Assembly: GCA_021847835.1 (NCBI GenBank)
Contig: JAJZPR010000004.1
Coordinates: 90,898 to 154,897, forward strand
Direction: 5' to 3'
Source of the DNA: Pseudomonadota bacterium
Lineage (GTDB): Bacteria > Pseudomonadota > Gammaproteobacteria > Burkholderiales > Thiobacillaceae
Length of the DNA: 64,000 nt
The position numbers and the translations under genes were made by a program. The notes below the pieces were generated by a model, which searched no databases, was not told where the DNA came from, and was given only the letters and a program-made list of their open reading frames with translations. Each line of letters opens with the position of its first letter. Within the stretch, counting starts at the first letter, position 1. Below, one piece after another: positions 56,364 through 64,000 of this stretch.

Positions 56364-56744
56364 TCAGGCTTTCTCCAGCACGACATAGGCGATGACGTAT
56401 TCCCGCTCATCGCTCAGGGAAAGATGGTGGCCAACGATGCCGCGCTGACGCAGCCAGGCCGCCAGTTCGGGATGGAAGCTCAGGCCGGGCTGGCCAAGCG
56501 GCGTATGCGTGACGGCCAGGCTGCGCAGTTGCAGGGGCGGGCGCAGGCCGGTGCCGGCTGCCTTGGCGAACGCCTCCTTGGCAGCGAAGCGCTTGGCCAG
56601 GAAGCGCGCGGGCTCGGTGGCGGCGAAAAATTCTTGGTGTTCCTCGGGCGCGAGCAGGCGGTCGGCGTAATGCATGCCGAAACGTGACAGGCCCTTTTCC
56701 AGCCGCGCCACTTTCACCAAATCCACCCCGATGCCGTAAATCAT
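56364..56744 (-). CDS. acpS: Holo-[acyl-carrier-protein] synthase
   Basis: 126 aa. [20 protein letters not shown] with the metal-binding Asp, [20 protein letters not shown] (W/F-x3-EA motif) and [18 protein letters not shown]. Attaches phosphopantetheine to ACP. Overlaps the radical SAM gene (ATGA). Confidence 0.95.
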   Translation of the reverse strand: MIYGIGVDLVKVARLEKGLSRFGMHYADRLLAPEEHQEFFAATEPARFLAKRFAAKEAFAKAAGTGLRPPLQLRSLAVTHTPLGQPGLSFHPELAAWLRQRGIVGHHLSLSDEREYVIAYVVLEKA

Positions 56745-57598
56745 GGCGTCAATTTAACGGTTAATCCGGTTTTTCGGATAGCCCCGGCCCAGTTCTCCAT
56801 CCATGCCGCGGGCAATGCGGACAGGCGCGGGGCTTCCGGCTGCATCGAAGGGCGCGCCAGGCCGTAGAGCAGCACGCCCTGCACCGGCACCCGTTCCTGC
56901 CTGATGCGGCGAATCATGGCCAGATAGGCTGACTGCTCGGTTTCGCCGGGCGGCGCGCCGTCGAGGGCGAACACGCAGGTCTGGATCCAGGTCGGGCACA
57001 GGGAAGCGGCAAGTTTCAGCCGCTCGAAATGCTTCCCGGGCGGGGTGCGGGTCTGGTTGACGCGGCGCAGCCCGGTAGCCGTGGCGCTGTCCAGCTTGAA
57101 CCAGACTTCGCCGTTCAACGCCGCCATTTTTTTCAGGCCTTCCTGCACGCGCGGGCGGTCGACCAGGCTGCCGTTGGTGATCAGCACCAGCCTGATCTTG
57201 CCGGTGAGGCCGAAATCCGCCATGACCCGGCCGATGAGGTCGATCACCTGGGGAAATTCTTTTGAACTGGTCGGCTCGCCGTTGCCCGAGAGCGCGATGT
57301 CGTTCAGCCGGCGCGCGCCTTCCGGCACACGGGTCTGCATGAAATCACCCAGCAGGATGTCGGCGAGCATGGCGCGCAGTTCGGTTTCCAGCAGCGCCAG
57401 ATCGATTGCCGGCGCCGCGCCGCGCGTGAGATTGGGCACCTGGCAGTAGATGCAGGCCCAGTTGCAGGCATTGTTGGGGTTGAGATTGATGCCCACCGAC
57501 ACGCCGCCCGCCCGCCGCGATACCACGGGGTAGACGTAGCTCATGCTCGCGCTGTCGCGGTTGTGGTTGGCGGGGGTGAGGGTGTGTAGGATTGACAT
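56741..57598 (-). CDS. Radical SAM protein of unknown substrate
   Basis: 285 aa. The CNWACIYC motif (CxxxCxxC) binds the 4Fe-4S/SAM cluster; SVGINLNPNNACNW precedes it and IALSGNGEPTSSKEF (GGE-like) follows, as in the MoaA/YfkA-like group. KIRLVLITNGSLVD and VWFKLDSATATGLRRVNQ are typical barrel strands. ATG 57544 is a possible start. Upstream of acpS; substrate unknown. Confidence 0.85.
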   Translation of the reverse strand: MSILHTLTPANHNRDSASMSYVYPVVSRRAGGVSVGINLNPNNACNWACIYCQVPNLTRGAAPAIDLALLETELRAMLADILLGDFMQTRVPEGARRLNDIALSGNGEPTSSKEFPQVIDLIGRVMADFGLTGKIRLVLITNGSLVDRPRVQEGLKKMAALNGEVWFKLDSATATGLRRVNQTRTPPGKHFERLKLAASLCPTWIQTCVFALDGAPPGETEQSAYLAMIRRIRQERVPVQGVLLYGLARPSMQPEAPRLSALPAAWMENWAGAIRKTGLTVKLTP

Positions 57599-57695
57599 TG
57601 TAATTGGCGGAAGCGGCGAGATTTTCTCATCGCGAACCGCTGTCCGGAATGGGTTTTGGCTACGCCGAAACCGGCAGTTGGTTCACAAAAAATGT

Positions 57696-57783
<88 letters not shown>

Positions 57784-57900
57784 TTCTAAAACTATGCTGG
57801 TTTTAGCTCCGACTAACCTGAAGGTTAGTCTTCGCTAGCGCACCTCGCTTCGCGAGGCTGGCGCCAAGACCGGTGCATTCAACCACTCTGCCACGCTTCC
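57784..57900 (-). pseudogene. tRNA-Ser 5'-half pseudogene, unit 1
   Basis: GGAAGCGTGGCAGAGTGG then the D arm and ACCGGTCTTG of an anticodon arm. It is interrupted after CTTG by about 60 nt of nested hairpins (e.g. CCTCGC/GCGAGG, ACTAACC/GGTTAGT) and resumes GGAGCTAAAACCAGC. No variable or T arm. Directly upstream of the real tRNA-Ser. Confidence 0.8.
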
Positions 57901-58040
57901 AAAATATATCGACCTGCCGGTTTTAGCTCCGGCCGCCGCTTCGCGGCTTAACTTGCTATCGCAAGTTAGCCTGCACTAGCGCAGTCGCTTACGCGCCTTG
58001 GCGCCAAGACCGGTGCATTCAACCACTCTGCCACGCTTCC
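57901..58040 (-). pseudogene. tRNA-Ser 5'-half pseudogene, unit 2
   Basis: The same 40-bp start as unit 1 (58001-58040 equals 57861-57900), with a different structured insert (GCGCC/GGCGC, TAACTTGC/GCAAGTTA, GCCGC/GCGGC) and AGCTAAAACCGG at its end. The 193 nt beyond (58041-58233) show no gene. Confidence 0.8.
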
Positions 58041-58233
58041 TTATTCAAAGCATTTCAGTCTGCAGGCTTTGCTTCCGTAATGCTTTTGTTCCATGCGGTT
58101 TGCTTTCCCCGTGGGGTAATATCCATGCGGGGCTGGGGTGCGTATTGTACGGTTTGCCGCAATCGGCGTCGATTGCCCATTGCCATGGGCCGGCGCCTTG
58201 GTCGTTTACACATTTAATCGGCTCGCATAGGGA

Positions 58234-59736
58234 ATGATGGGCTTACTGGAAAAGATCAAGTCGCTAGCGATGGGAATCGAGCGTCAGCGCGGCACGCCTT
58301 TTGCCTCTGTGAAAACGGCCCGGAAGTGGCTGCAGAGTCTTCCAGCCTCCTCGGATTACGATGCCCATCACGCGCTGGTGGAGGGCCTGGAACGCTACAA
58401 CGGCGATACGCGCGGCGATGCGTGCATCCGCATCAGGGTGCTGATGGAGATGGAAGCGGCCGGTTTGCCGCTGCAGGACAGGCTGGTCGCCCAATACCTC
58501 AAAAGCCATGAGGACAACGACGTGGCCAGGCAAACCCTGTGGCGCGAGTGCCATTTGTTCTGGGGCCAGCTGGTGGTTGCCTACCTGCCGTTCCTGAATC
58601 TGGTGCTCAGGAACGGCGACGCGGGAAAGCTCTCGGCATTGGCTGGCGAAATTGTCGTCAGGAGCCTGCGCAATATTTCGATGGCCATGCGCTGGGAGTA
58701 TCTTCGCGGCCAGCGCCCGCCGGAATCCGCGTGGCGGCGCCTGCACAAAATCTATCGCGCTGCGGAAAGCGCGGGCATGACGCGTGATGCGGTGACGATC
58801 GAGGGCAGGGAAACCAGCTGCGCGCGCGAGTATGTGGCGATGCTCCTGTTCGATCTTGCGAATCCCTATGCATTCGGCCCTGCCGAAATTCGGCCGGTCA
58901 TGGAAATGCTCGACAGCCTTCGCGAGCTGCCCTATCCGGAATCCGGGCTGCGGCACGGCCGCCATTCGCACATCCTCGATCTGGCCGCGTCGGCCGGGCT
59001 GGAAAGCATCGATGATCGCTGGGTGCCCGGCGGGCGACTGCGTTATCTGGATCTGCGCGGTGTGCTCAACGAGCTCGAACAGCGTGCAAGCCAGTCACCG
59101 GACACGGTAAAAGCCGCGGTTTGCAGAAAACTCGCCAGAGTGATCGGACGCCAGGGGTCGAGCCGTGGCGGTCCGCGCATGCAGCAGTTTGGCGAGGTTC
59201 GCGCCGTGTTCGGGGCGGAGGCGGTGCTCGCGGTTTTTTCCCGGCCGCGCGAAATGACGCCGCATGCCGAACTCATCATCCTGCGCGACGAGAGCGGAAA
59301 AGGCGCCGGTTTCGTGCTGAAAGAGGGGCGGGAGCTTCAGCCGGGCAGCCTGCTGGCCATCGACCGCGATGACGGCCAGAGCCCCTGGCAGTTGCTGGCG
59401 GTGCGCTGGACGGCAGTGGAGGGCGACCAGTACCTGCTTGGTGCCGAGGTGCTGAGCAAATATCCCAGACGCGTGGACATCGAATGGGAAAGCGGCGACT
59501 CCGGCAAGGAAACGGCTGCCGCGCTCTTCCTGCCCCTGACCGGCGCAAGCCAGGGCGCGATCAGCAACCTGCTGTTGCCGCAGGCTGCCTATCTGCCGGG
59601 GCGCGAGCTGTTCATGCGGCAGGATGACGGCACACGCTATCGCCTGAAGCTGCGCGACATCATGGAAAAACACGAATCCTGGCTGAGGGTGGGATTCGAT
59701 ATGCTGTTCAGGGAGTCCGCCAGCGGCACTGCTTAA
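58234..59736 (+). CDS. Unknown 500-aa protein, possible regulator
   Basis: Large soluble protein without signal or helix. Helical first two thirds (LVEGLERYNGDTRGDACIRI, YLPFLNLVLRNGDAGKLSAL) and a C-terminal beta-rich part (WQLLAVRWTAVEGDQYLLGA) that recalls PilZ-like barrels, though the RxxxR motif is not clear. Convergent, with 4-nt overlap, with the minus-strand redox operon. I cannot name the family. Confidence 0.78.
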   Translation: MMGLLEKIKSLAMGIERQRGTPFASVKTARKWLQSLPASSDYDAHHALVEGLERYNGDTRGDACIRIRVLMEMEAAGLPLQDRLVAQYLKSHEDNDVARQTLWRECHLFWGQLVVAYLPFLNLVLRNGDAGKLSALAGEIVVRSLRNISMAMRWEYLRGQRPPESAWRRLHKIYRAAESAGMTRDAVTIEGRETSCAREYVAMLLFDLANPYAFGPAEIRPVMEMLDSLRELPYPESGLRHGRHSHILDLAASAGLESIDDRWVPGGRLRYLDLRGVLNELEQRASQSPDTVKAAVCRKLARVIGRQGSSRGGPRMQQFGEVRAVFGAEAVLAVFSRPREMTPHAELIILRDESGKGAGFVLKEGRELQPGSLLAIDRDDGQSPWQLLAVRWTAVEGDQYLLGAEVLSKYPRRVDIEWESGDSGKETAAALFLPLTGASQGAISNLLLPQAAYLPGRELFMRQDDGTRYRLKLRDIMEKHESWLRVGFDMLFRESASGTA

Positions 59737-60041
59737 TGCGTGGTGCTGTCGGGCTTCTTGCGCGAGACCTGGACGGTTTTCATCGGCTGTTCCTGATCCG
59801 GATAAACCGGCCTGGATTCTGCGAGCCCCAGCGCATCGCCCAGTTCGCGCTCGCGCGTGGCGATCAGCTCGAAGCAGGACTTGATCTGCTCCACTGTGTC
59901 GTCGGACAAAAAGCCCGAGGTGCCGGGGCGCGGGGTGGCGTCGCGCACCACGCTGGCCAGGGTCTTGCGCATGGCGCGCAGGATGCGCTGCTCCACGCTC
60001 ATTTCCTTTGCGGCGAGTTCCTTGATTTTGTCGTCTGACAT
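59733..60041 (-). CDS. Unknown 102-aa protein of the redox operon
   Basis: MSDDKIKELAAKEMSVEQRI begins a helical protein; RDATPRPGTSGFLSDDTVEQ is followed by IKSCFELIATRERELGDALG. Hydrophilic, ends in a charged tail. Last gene of the operon, 21 nt after the ferredoxin-reductase. Function unknown. Confidence 0.78.
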   Translation of the reverse strand: MSDDKIKELAAKEMSVEQRILRAMRKTLASVVRDATPRPGTSGFLSDDTVEQIKSCFELIATRERELGDALGLAESRPVYPDQEQPMKTVQVSRKKPDSTTH

Positions 60042-60062
60042 GGCTGTTCCTTAAGGGTAAAG

Positions 60063-61541
60063 TTACACCGCCATCGCGGTGAGTCGGGATTTGGGGAATC
60101 CTGCCGCGAGCAGTTGCGCCATGGCAGGTGCGATGTAGATTTCGGGGCCGGCCAGATACAAATCGGCCTGCCGCGTCTTGGGGAATTCCGCCAGTAGTCT
60201 GTCCACCACGTCGGCAGCGGCGGCTTCGGCCGAGTCCCGGCCTGCCATGAAAACCGGCAGATAGCGGAAGTTTTCCAGGGCATCGGTCCAGGCGCGGCAC
60301 AGGTTGTTCATGTAATGGCCGTCCGGCGTGGAGGTGCCCCAAACCAGTCCCATTTCCTCGTTCGATTCGCGCGCCATGCTGTGCTCGAGCAGGCTCTTGA
60401 TGGGGGCAAAGCCGCGGTCGAAAGCGACGAAGATCACGTTGTTCTGGGTGTCTTCGTTGAGGATGTAGTCGCCCCAGGGGCCGTAGACGGTGACGTTCTC
60501 GCCGGGCTTCATGCCGTTCCATACCCGCTCGCCGAAGGCGCCGCCCAGCCCGCGCTCGACATGGAACTGCAGGTCGCGGTCGTTGCAGGGGCAGCTGGCG
60601 ATGGGAAATTCCGCCGAGCCCGCCCCGGCATGCCCCAGCGTGGCGCTTTGCCCGGCCAGGAAGCGCAGGCGGTGGCTGCGCGGCGTCCGCAGGTGCAGCA
60701 TCATCATGCTGTCGCTCAGCTGCGTGACCGCTTTCACGCGCGCGGTCAATTGCTGCTTGGGGATGTCGCTCGCCGATTTTGCTTCCAGCGCTTCCAGCAC
60801 CACGTCGCTCACTGCCGTGTGGCAGCACATCAGGGTATAGCCCTGCTGCTTTTCCGGGTCGGACAGCACGTAGTCGTAGTGCCGGGTCTTCATGACCTGG
60901 CCGGAGATGACCCGCGCCTTGCACAAGCCGCAATTGCCGCTGCTGCATCCGTAGTTGAGCGCAAGGCCGGCCTTGAGCGCGGCTTCGAGCAGGGTGTCGT
61001 TGCCTTCGACGAAAAAATCCCGTCCGGAGGGCTGCAAGCTGACGTGGGCGGACATGACCTTGAGCATAGCATCCATCACCGCCAGCGAATCGGGTTTCTG
61101 TTCTTCACCCAGCACATGGCGCAGTTCGCGTTCCAGCCATTGGTCCAGCTGATCGAGCGCGACTCCGCCGGCAGGCGAATTCCCGGAGAGTTCCCGGATG
61201 CGGCTTTGCAGGCCGACCACGAGCGTGTGATAGCGCTGCAGGTGTTGCCTGAGGTCGTTGAGTTCCATGCCCTGCTCGAACAGGCGTTCGGCCAGCACTT
61301 CCTTGGCCGGCAGGGTGCGGTCCATGATGCGGCGGCGGAAGGCTTCCTCCTTGATCTTGCGTGTCTGCTCGAACAGGCCGCTGTCTTCCAGATCGAGATC
61401 GGGATAGAGCCGGAGCAGTTCTTCGGTCGAGATGGTGCCGTCGAAGGAGTGCAGGCCGCCGTCCTTGATGCGCTTTTGCAGCGCCGCGCGCGAAACGCCG
61501 ATCAGTCTGGCGGCGCGGGAGAGGGCGAGCTGCTGGGGCAT
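60063..61541 (-). CDS. HTH / 2Fe-2S ferredoxin / flavin reductase fusion
   Basis: 492 aa. N-terminal helix-turn-helix (LSRAARLIGVSRAALQKRIK), a helical linker to about residue 150, 2Fe-2S plant-type ferredoxin (LNYGCSSGNCGLCKARVISG then LMCCHTA), and an FNR-like FAD/NAD(P) module (LRTPRSHRLRFLAGQSATLG, VTVYGPWGDYIL, AGPEIYIAPAMAQLLAAGF). An electron-transfer chain from NAD(P)H with an unusual DNA-binding-like head. Follows the TauD-like gene, so it may reduce that enzyme or serve a related oxygenase. Confidence 0.85.
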   Translation of the reverse strand: MPQQLALSRAARLIGVSRAALQKRIKDGGLHSFDGTISTEELLRLYPDLDLEDSGLFEQTRKIKEEAFRRRIMDRTLPAKEVLAERLFEQGMELNDLRQHLQRYHTLVVGLQSRIRELSGNSPAGGVALDQLDQWLERELRHVLGEEQKPDSLAVMDAMLKVMSAHVSLQPSGRDFFVEGNDTLLEAALKAGLALNYGCSSGNCGLCKARVISGQVMKTRHYDYVLSDPEKQQGYTLMCCHTAVSDVVLEALEAKSASDIPKQQLTARVKAVTQLSDSMMMLHLRTPRSHRLRFLAGQSATLGHAGAGSAEFPIASCPCNDRDLQFHVERGLGGAFGERVWNGMKPGENVTVYGPWGDYILNEDTQNNVIFVAFDRGFAPIKSLLEHSMARESNEEMGLVWGTSTPDGHYMNNLCRAWTDALENFRYLPVFMAGRDSAEAAAADVVDRLLAEFPKTRQADLYLAGPEIYIAPAMAQLLAAGFPKSRLTAMAV

Positions 61542-61562
61542 TGCGGCAATGTGGCCGAGGCG

Positions 61563-62447
61563 TCAGGTCTGGCCGATGCGGTCGTAATAGCGCGCCCGGT
61601 ACATGATGCGCTTGTGCTCGGGCGTGTCGACAAAACCTGTTCTATCGTGCAGCACGTTGTTGCACAGCAGGCCCATGCCGGCCTCCAGTTTGTGCTGGAA
61701 TTTCCAGGGCAGGTCCTGGCCCAGAAACTTCTCGATGGCGGCGACCGCGGCCAGGGTGGCGGCATCCTGTTTCCAGGAGATCGAGCGCGTACGCGCGGTG
61801 TAGCGCATGTGCAGCTGGCCGCCGGGCAGGGTGGAGAATACCGGCCCGGTTTCCTCCGGGCGGGCGATACCGCTCTCGTCCGTGCGCGGCGGAATGGACA
61901 TGGCGTCTTCCTGCATCAGCGCGCGAATGTGCTCCGGGTTTTCGTCGCGCAGCAGCATGTAGAGTATTTCATGGTCGAGCAGCGCATTGACGCCGCCGTC
62001 ATGAGCGGGGGCGGCGCAATGCAGTATCAAGCCGAGTATCTGCCGCTCCGGCCGATTGTAGTAGCCGTCGGTGTGCCAGCGGATGGGACGGTCGGTGTAG
62101 GGGATGAATTCGCCTTTTTTCTCGCCGTTACCCGCCACGGTCAGGGTGGTGATGTCGTCCTCGTCCGCCATCGGGTTGGCGTCCAGGCGTTCGAGGCCGA
62201 ACTGCCGGCCCATCAGGCGCGGAATGTCCTTGTCCTCGCCGAGGTCGGGCCCCGCGTAGACTGCCATGTTGGCCTTGCGGCAGCGCGCGAGCAGGGCGGC
62301 GTGTTCGGCTGAGGTCAGCGCCTTGGGGTCGGCGACTTCCACCACCAGCTCCTCCAGTCGTTCAGGATAGTCGCGCAGCTTGGCCTCGCGCCAGAACTGG
62401 TAGGCGGGGCCATTGTCGGGGTGGAATGGGCTGTTTGCGGAAATCAA
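61563..62447 (-). CDS. TauD/TfdA-type Fe(II)/2-oxoglutarate dioxygenase
   Basis: 294 aa. Facial triad motif IRWHTDGYYN (His-x-Asp) and a distal His in LCNNVLHDRTGF; RARYYDRI holds the 2-oxoglutarate Arg. N-terminal FWREAKLRDYPERLEELVVE. Oxidises a small substrate; taurine or another sulfonate is possible but unproven. Overlaps the 194-aa gene (ATGA). Confidence 0.88.
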   Translation of the reverse strand: MISANSPFHPDNGPAYQFWREAKLRDYPERLEELVVEVADPKALTSAEHAALLARCRKANMAVYAGPDLGEDKDIPRLMGRQFGLERLDANPMADEDDITTLTVAGNGEKKGEFIPYTDRPIRWHTDGYYNRPERQILGLILHCAAPAHDGGVNALLDHEILYMLLRDENPEHIRALMQEDAMSIPPRTDESGIARPEETGPVFSTLPGGQLHMRYTARTRSISWKQDAATLAAVAAIEKFLGQDLPWKFQHKLEAGMGLLCNNVLHDRTGFVDTPEHKRIMYRARYYDRIGQT

Positions 62448-63025
62448 GATCGATCCTCGTGTTTGGGGTAAAACGCCTCGACCTGTTTCTTGATCGGGCC
62501 GATGAAGGCGGGCGCCTCAATCTCGATGATCTGGTCGGCGATCCAGGACTGGTCGCGCGCTTCCATCACATCGCGGATGCAGTTGGCGAGGTAGCGCTTG
62601 ACCGTGAAATTGGGATTTTCCGGATCGAAATCGAAACCGGCGTAATCGGTCCAGCGCTGGTTGAACTTGTTGAGGATGGCTTCGACGTAGGGGTGGTCGT
62701 GATCGCCGACAACGGTATGAATGTTGTCTTCCAGGATCTCGGCCATTTTCACGCCCAAAGCGCCGATCAGTTCGGCGCGCTCCTCGTCGTGGATGCGGCC
62801 GTGCACCATGCGGTCGACCATGTGCACCATGTAGGCGATGAGCTCGGCGAGCAGGGTGAAGCCGCGCTGCGGCGTGATGATGTCGTAGTCGGCGTTGGAC
62901 AGGTTGATCACCGCCTTGTCCGCCAGCTTCCAGATGGTGACGGCGATGGCCGAGGCTTGCTCTTCCGGACCGTGGCCGTCTTCGCCTTCACGGAACCAGC
63001 TGGTTTTGACGCGTATGCCGCTCAT
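62444..63025 (-). CDS. Unknown conserved protein of the redox operon
   Basis: 193 aa from MSGIRVKTSWFREGEDGHGP. Helical, rich in His/Asp (AYMVHMVDRMVHGRIHDEER; VVGDHDHPYVEAILNKF), which could bind metal. No signal peptide. Starts 2 nt after the sulfurtransferase stop and overlaps the dioxygenase gene. Possibly an unrecognised oxygen-related partner. Confidence 0.8.
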   Translation of the reverse strand: MSGIRVKTSWFREGEDGHGPEEQASAIAVTIWKLADKAVINLSNADYDIITPQRGFTLLAELIAYMVHMVDRMVHGRIHDEERAELIGALGVKMAEILEDNIHTVVGDHDHPYVEAILNKFNQRWTDYAGFDFDPENPNFTVKRYLANCIRDVMEARDQSWIADQIIEIEAPAFIGPIKKQVEAFYPKHEDRS

Positions 63026-63026
63026 A

Positions 63027-63875
63027 TCATTCTCCTGTGGCAATCGGGCGCGAGGGATCGGTGATCCATTCGCTCCACGAACCGGGGTAGAGGCGCGAGC
63101 CGGACAGCCCGGCCGCTTCCATGGCCAGCACGTTGAGGCAGGCAGTGACGCCGGAGCCGCAAAGATGGATGACTTCGTGCGGCGCGGCGCCTTTCAGCAG
63201 TGCCTGGTATTGTTCGCGCAAGGCTTCCGGCGGCAGCATGGTGCCATCGATGTCGAGATTTTCCTCGAATGGCCAGTTGATCGAGCCCGGGATATGGCCG
63301 GCTACCGGGTCGAAGGGTTCGTATTCGCCCGAAAAACGACGGTCGGGGCGCGCGTCGATCAGGCGGGTTCTGCCATCGGCCATGGCCTGCATGACTTCCT
63401 CGGCGGAAGCCCACTGGCTGCGCTCGGGCAGGCAGGCGCAGGAGGCGCTGTGGATGTCCACCGGCGCTTCCTTGGCGATGGGGCGCTTCTCACGCAGCCA
63501 CTTGGGGTAGCCGCCGTCCAGCAGCGCCACGTCCGGGTGCCCCAGCCAGCGCAGCAGCCACCACATGCGCGCGGCCATGGAGCCGTAGCTGTCGTCGTAC
63601 ACCACGACCTGGCGGTTGATGCCCACGCCCCATTTGCAGAGCTTTTCCGTCAGCGCCTTGGGGTCGGGCAGGGGATGGCGGCCGCTATTGGGACCCATGG
63701 GGCTGGCGAGGTCATCGTCCAGATGCACGTAGCGCGCGCCCGGAATGTGGCCTGCCTCGTAGGCCTGGCGCCCGCCTTCGGGATCGGTCAGCGTGAACCG
63801 GCAGTCGAAGATGACCCAGTTGGGGTCACCCAGATGGGTCGCCAGTTCCTGCGTGGATATCAGTGTGGTGTACAT
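63027..63875 (-). CDS. sseA: Thiosulfate/3-mercaptopyruvate sulfurtransferase
   Basis: 282 aa, two rhodanese domains. N-terminal FDCRFTLTDPEGGRQAYEAG and HIPGARYVHLDDDL; C-terminal active Cys in HLCGSGVTACLNVLAMEAAG. The CGSGVTA loop is the mercaptopyruvate type. First gene of a five-gene operon. No SD: the codon before the start lies in a CCCTGAT tandem array, and the AT of ATG is its last two bases. Confidence 0.93.
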   Translation of the reverse strand: MYTTLISTQELATHLGDPNWVIFDCRFTLTDPEGGRQAYEAGHIPGARYVHLDDDLASPMGPNSGRHPLPDPKALTEKLCKWGVGINRQVVVYDDSYGSMAARMWWLLRWLGHPDVALLDGGYPKWLREKRPIAKEAPVDIHSASCACLPERSQWASAEEVMQAMADGRTRLIDARPDRRFSGEYEPFDPVAGHIPGSINWPFEENLDIDGTMLPPEALREQYQALLKGAAPHEVIHLCGSGVTACLNVLAMEAAGLSGSRLYPGSWSEWITDPSRPIATGE

Positions 63876-64000
63876 CAGGGATCAGGGATCAGGGATCAGG
63901 GATCAGGGATCAGGGATCAGGGATCAGGGATCAGGGATCAGGGATCAGGGATCAGGGATCAGGGATCAGGGATCAGGGATCAGGGATCAGGGATCAGGGA
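63874..64000. repeat. 18-copy ATCAGGG tandem repeat
   Basis: Perfect 7-bp units from 63874 to the window edge, which they exceed. It abuts and partly forms the start codon of the sulfurtransferase gene. Related degenerate motifs are at 37639-37730. Confidence 0.97.

Noticed and set aside
57784..58040. Group I intron in tRNA-Ser anticodon loop
   Set aside because: Inserts are only 60-90 nt and the 3' half of the tRNA is absent, so no spliceable intron is possible.
63874..64000. Telomere or assembly artefact
   Set aside because: Chromosome telomeres of this kind are unknown in such bacteria. An assembly end cannot be excluded, but perfect 7-bp repeats with related degenerate copies at 37.6 kb argue for a genomic repeat.

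Overview
The window is a GC-rich chromosome segment of a betaproteobacterium, probably an autotrophic or chemolithotrophic member of the Nitrosomonadales/Gallionellales type. This rests on gene content only: assimilatory nitrate genes, a CbbY-type Calvin-cycle phosphatase, rhodanese-type sulfur chemistry and betaproteobacterial housekeeping gene orders. No database search was possible.

Region 1 (1-8.4 kb, mostly minus strand) is a nitrate/nitrite assimilation locus. It has a Tat-exported nitrate-binding protein, a single-domain globin, an ABC permease, an ABC ATPase and nitrite reductase NirB, which runs off the left edge. The leader of this operon carries two hairpins with ANNGGC hexaloops followed by an intrinsic terminator. 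This is the arrangement expected for antitermination by an ANTAR protein, and an ANTAR regulator (NasT type) is encoded nearby at 7.7-8.3 kb. A truncated haemoglobin and a PyrR-like phosphoribosyltransferase lie between.

Region 2 (8.5-27.9 kb) is a tRNA-His integration hotspot. A DUF6883/DUF4926 gene pair is flanked by degenerate repeats resembling the tRNA-His 3' end. Next to it sits an 18.4-kb integrative mobilizable element bounded by perfect 46-bp direct repeats (9522-9567 and 27841-27886). The element encodes a tyrosine integrase, a MobF relaxase with helicase, a coupling protein, a ribbon-helix-helix accessory protein, only two mating-pair subunits (TrbJ and TrbL like), and an IncQ-like replicon: RepA helicase, RepC-like initiator, four 21-bp iterons, palindromes, and RepB primase. 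Six of its transcription units start with the same leader architecture: a 21-nt interrupted palindrome, a GC-rich hairpin of unrelated sequence, then the ribosome-binding site. This leader family is the most novel signal in the window.

Region 3 (27.8-45.3 kb) is core genome: tRNA-His/Arg/Pro, folD, cbbY, dksA, a TctD/TctE-like two-component system, pnp, rpsO, truB, rbfA, infB, nusA, rimP, tRNA-Leu/Cys/Gly, pgsA and uvrC. Three minus-strand tRNA genes feed directly into the rimP-nusA-infB operon through a terminator only about 16 nt before rimP.

Region 4 (45.3-53.7 kb) is a type I restriction-modification island (hsdM, hsdS, Abi_2 protein, HTH-nucleotidyltransferase, HEPN protein, hsdR) with a diverged remnant of a second hsdR 5' end. 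Region 5 (53.5-64 kb) holds a tautomerase, a family-5 uracil-DNA glycosylase, a cation efflux protein, nagZ, acpS, a radical SAM protein, tRNA-Ser preceded by two tandem tRNA-Ser 5'-half pseudogenes with structured inserts, an unknown 500-aa protein, and a five-gene redox operon (rhodanese, unknown, TauD-like dioxygenase, HTH/ferredoxin/flavin reductase, unknown). That operon's first start codon abuts an 18-copy 7-bp tandem repeat running off the right edge.

A palindromic repeat family occurs three times. Twice it lies in frame inside enzymes (nirB and hsdR), adding Pro/Ser/Gly-rich peptide inserts, and once it is a pair of inverted units between nitrate transport genes.
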